A DNA stretch of 6,406 nucleotides. It comes from Rhodospirillaceae bacterium. GTDB lineage: Bacteria > Pseudomonadota > Alphaproteobacteria > Rhodospirillales > 2-02-FULL-58-16. The stretch is taken from contig JAUXMA010000098.1 of the NCBI GenBank assembly GCA_030623425.1, forward strand, positions 1-6,406, in the 5' to 3' direction. This document shows positions 6,375 to 6,406 of this stretch, piece by piece. Positions within the stretch are counted from its first letter, which is position 1, and each line of letters opens with the position of its first letter. Below the pieces are notes generated by a model. The model did not search any database and was not told the DNA's origin. It was given only the letters and a program-made list of their open reading frames with translations. A program made the translations under genes and the position numbers.

Positions 6375-6406
6375 GCGGATCGCGTACAGGAAGCCCTCGG
6401 CTTCGA
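6270..6406 (-). pseudogene. IS1380-family transposase remnant (middle portion; continues past right window edge)
   Basis: Reading the minus strand from 6404, the frame gives EAEGFLYAIRLP, then GHLLTRPVGRPP, then RRYYASFSF. This closely resembles the central DDE-domain region of IS1380-family transposases as I remember it (YLYAIRLP ... LLKRPVGRPP ... RRYYASFSYQAGSW). After about 6270 the expected QAGSW...VVAKVEWHPGELYPR continuation is absent; the frame instead runs antisense through the small frame and the integrase 3' end to a stop at 6099. The C-terminal half and that end of the IS are therefore missing. Whether the N-terminal half is intact beyond the window cannot be seen. Family recognition rests on memory of conserved blocks, without alignment. 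Confidence 0.75.

Noticed and set aside
6390..6404. GAAGCC-CTC-GGCTTC hairpin at the right window edge as a terminator
   Set aside because: It lies within the conserved coding region of the transposase remnant (EAEGF codons) and has no T-run within the window, so it is more simply explained as coding sequence.

Overview
The window looks like chromosomal DNA of a high-GC alphaproteobacterium, with a mobile or accessory insertion on its right side. The Mfd protein and the tandem receiver/GGDEF-type regulator resemble those of Rhodospirillales-like bacteria. This assignment is an inference from protein flavour and base composition, not from a search.

Layout. Positions 1-2508 (+) hold the C-terminal ~835 codons of mfd, the transcription-repair coupling factor; its 5' end lies outside the window. 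Convergent to it, 8 bp away, is a two-gene minus-strand unit. The upstream gene (4505-3183) encodes a REC-REC-GGDEF protein of PleD/PopA architecture whose diguanylate cyclase active site is destroyed but whose RxxD inhibitory-site motif is kept at the right spacing, so a c-di-GMP receptor or adaptor is more likely than an enzyme. The downstream gene (3173-2517) encodes a cytoplasmic DsbA/FrnE-type thioredoxin-fold oxidoreductase. A good promoter (TATAAT) and a strong ribosome binding site precede the regulator gene.

Positions 4506-4923 are a 418-bp non-coding stretch and probably contain the junction between the conserved chromosome and the accessory DNA. The left part is very GC-rich and has palindromes and a 15-bp imperfect inverted repeat that overlaps a terminator-like hairpin. 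The right part is AT-rich and carries five direct copies of ATCCA, two palindromes and a candidate integrase promoter. No tRNA gene is visible, although integrases of this family often use one.

Positions 4924-6156 (+) encode an apparently intact P4-type tyrosine integrase with all catalytic residues. A small overlapping reading frame (6156-6374) follows. Its second half runs antisense to a remnant of an IS1380-family transposase (about 6406-6270, minus strand), so it is probably a truncated chimera created by a rearrangement near 6270.

I see no complete novel defence or biosynthetic system. The most interesting points are the PopA-like degenerate regulator, the integrase control region with repeated ATCCA motifs, and the IS1380 breakpoint that created a hybrid reading frame.
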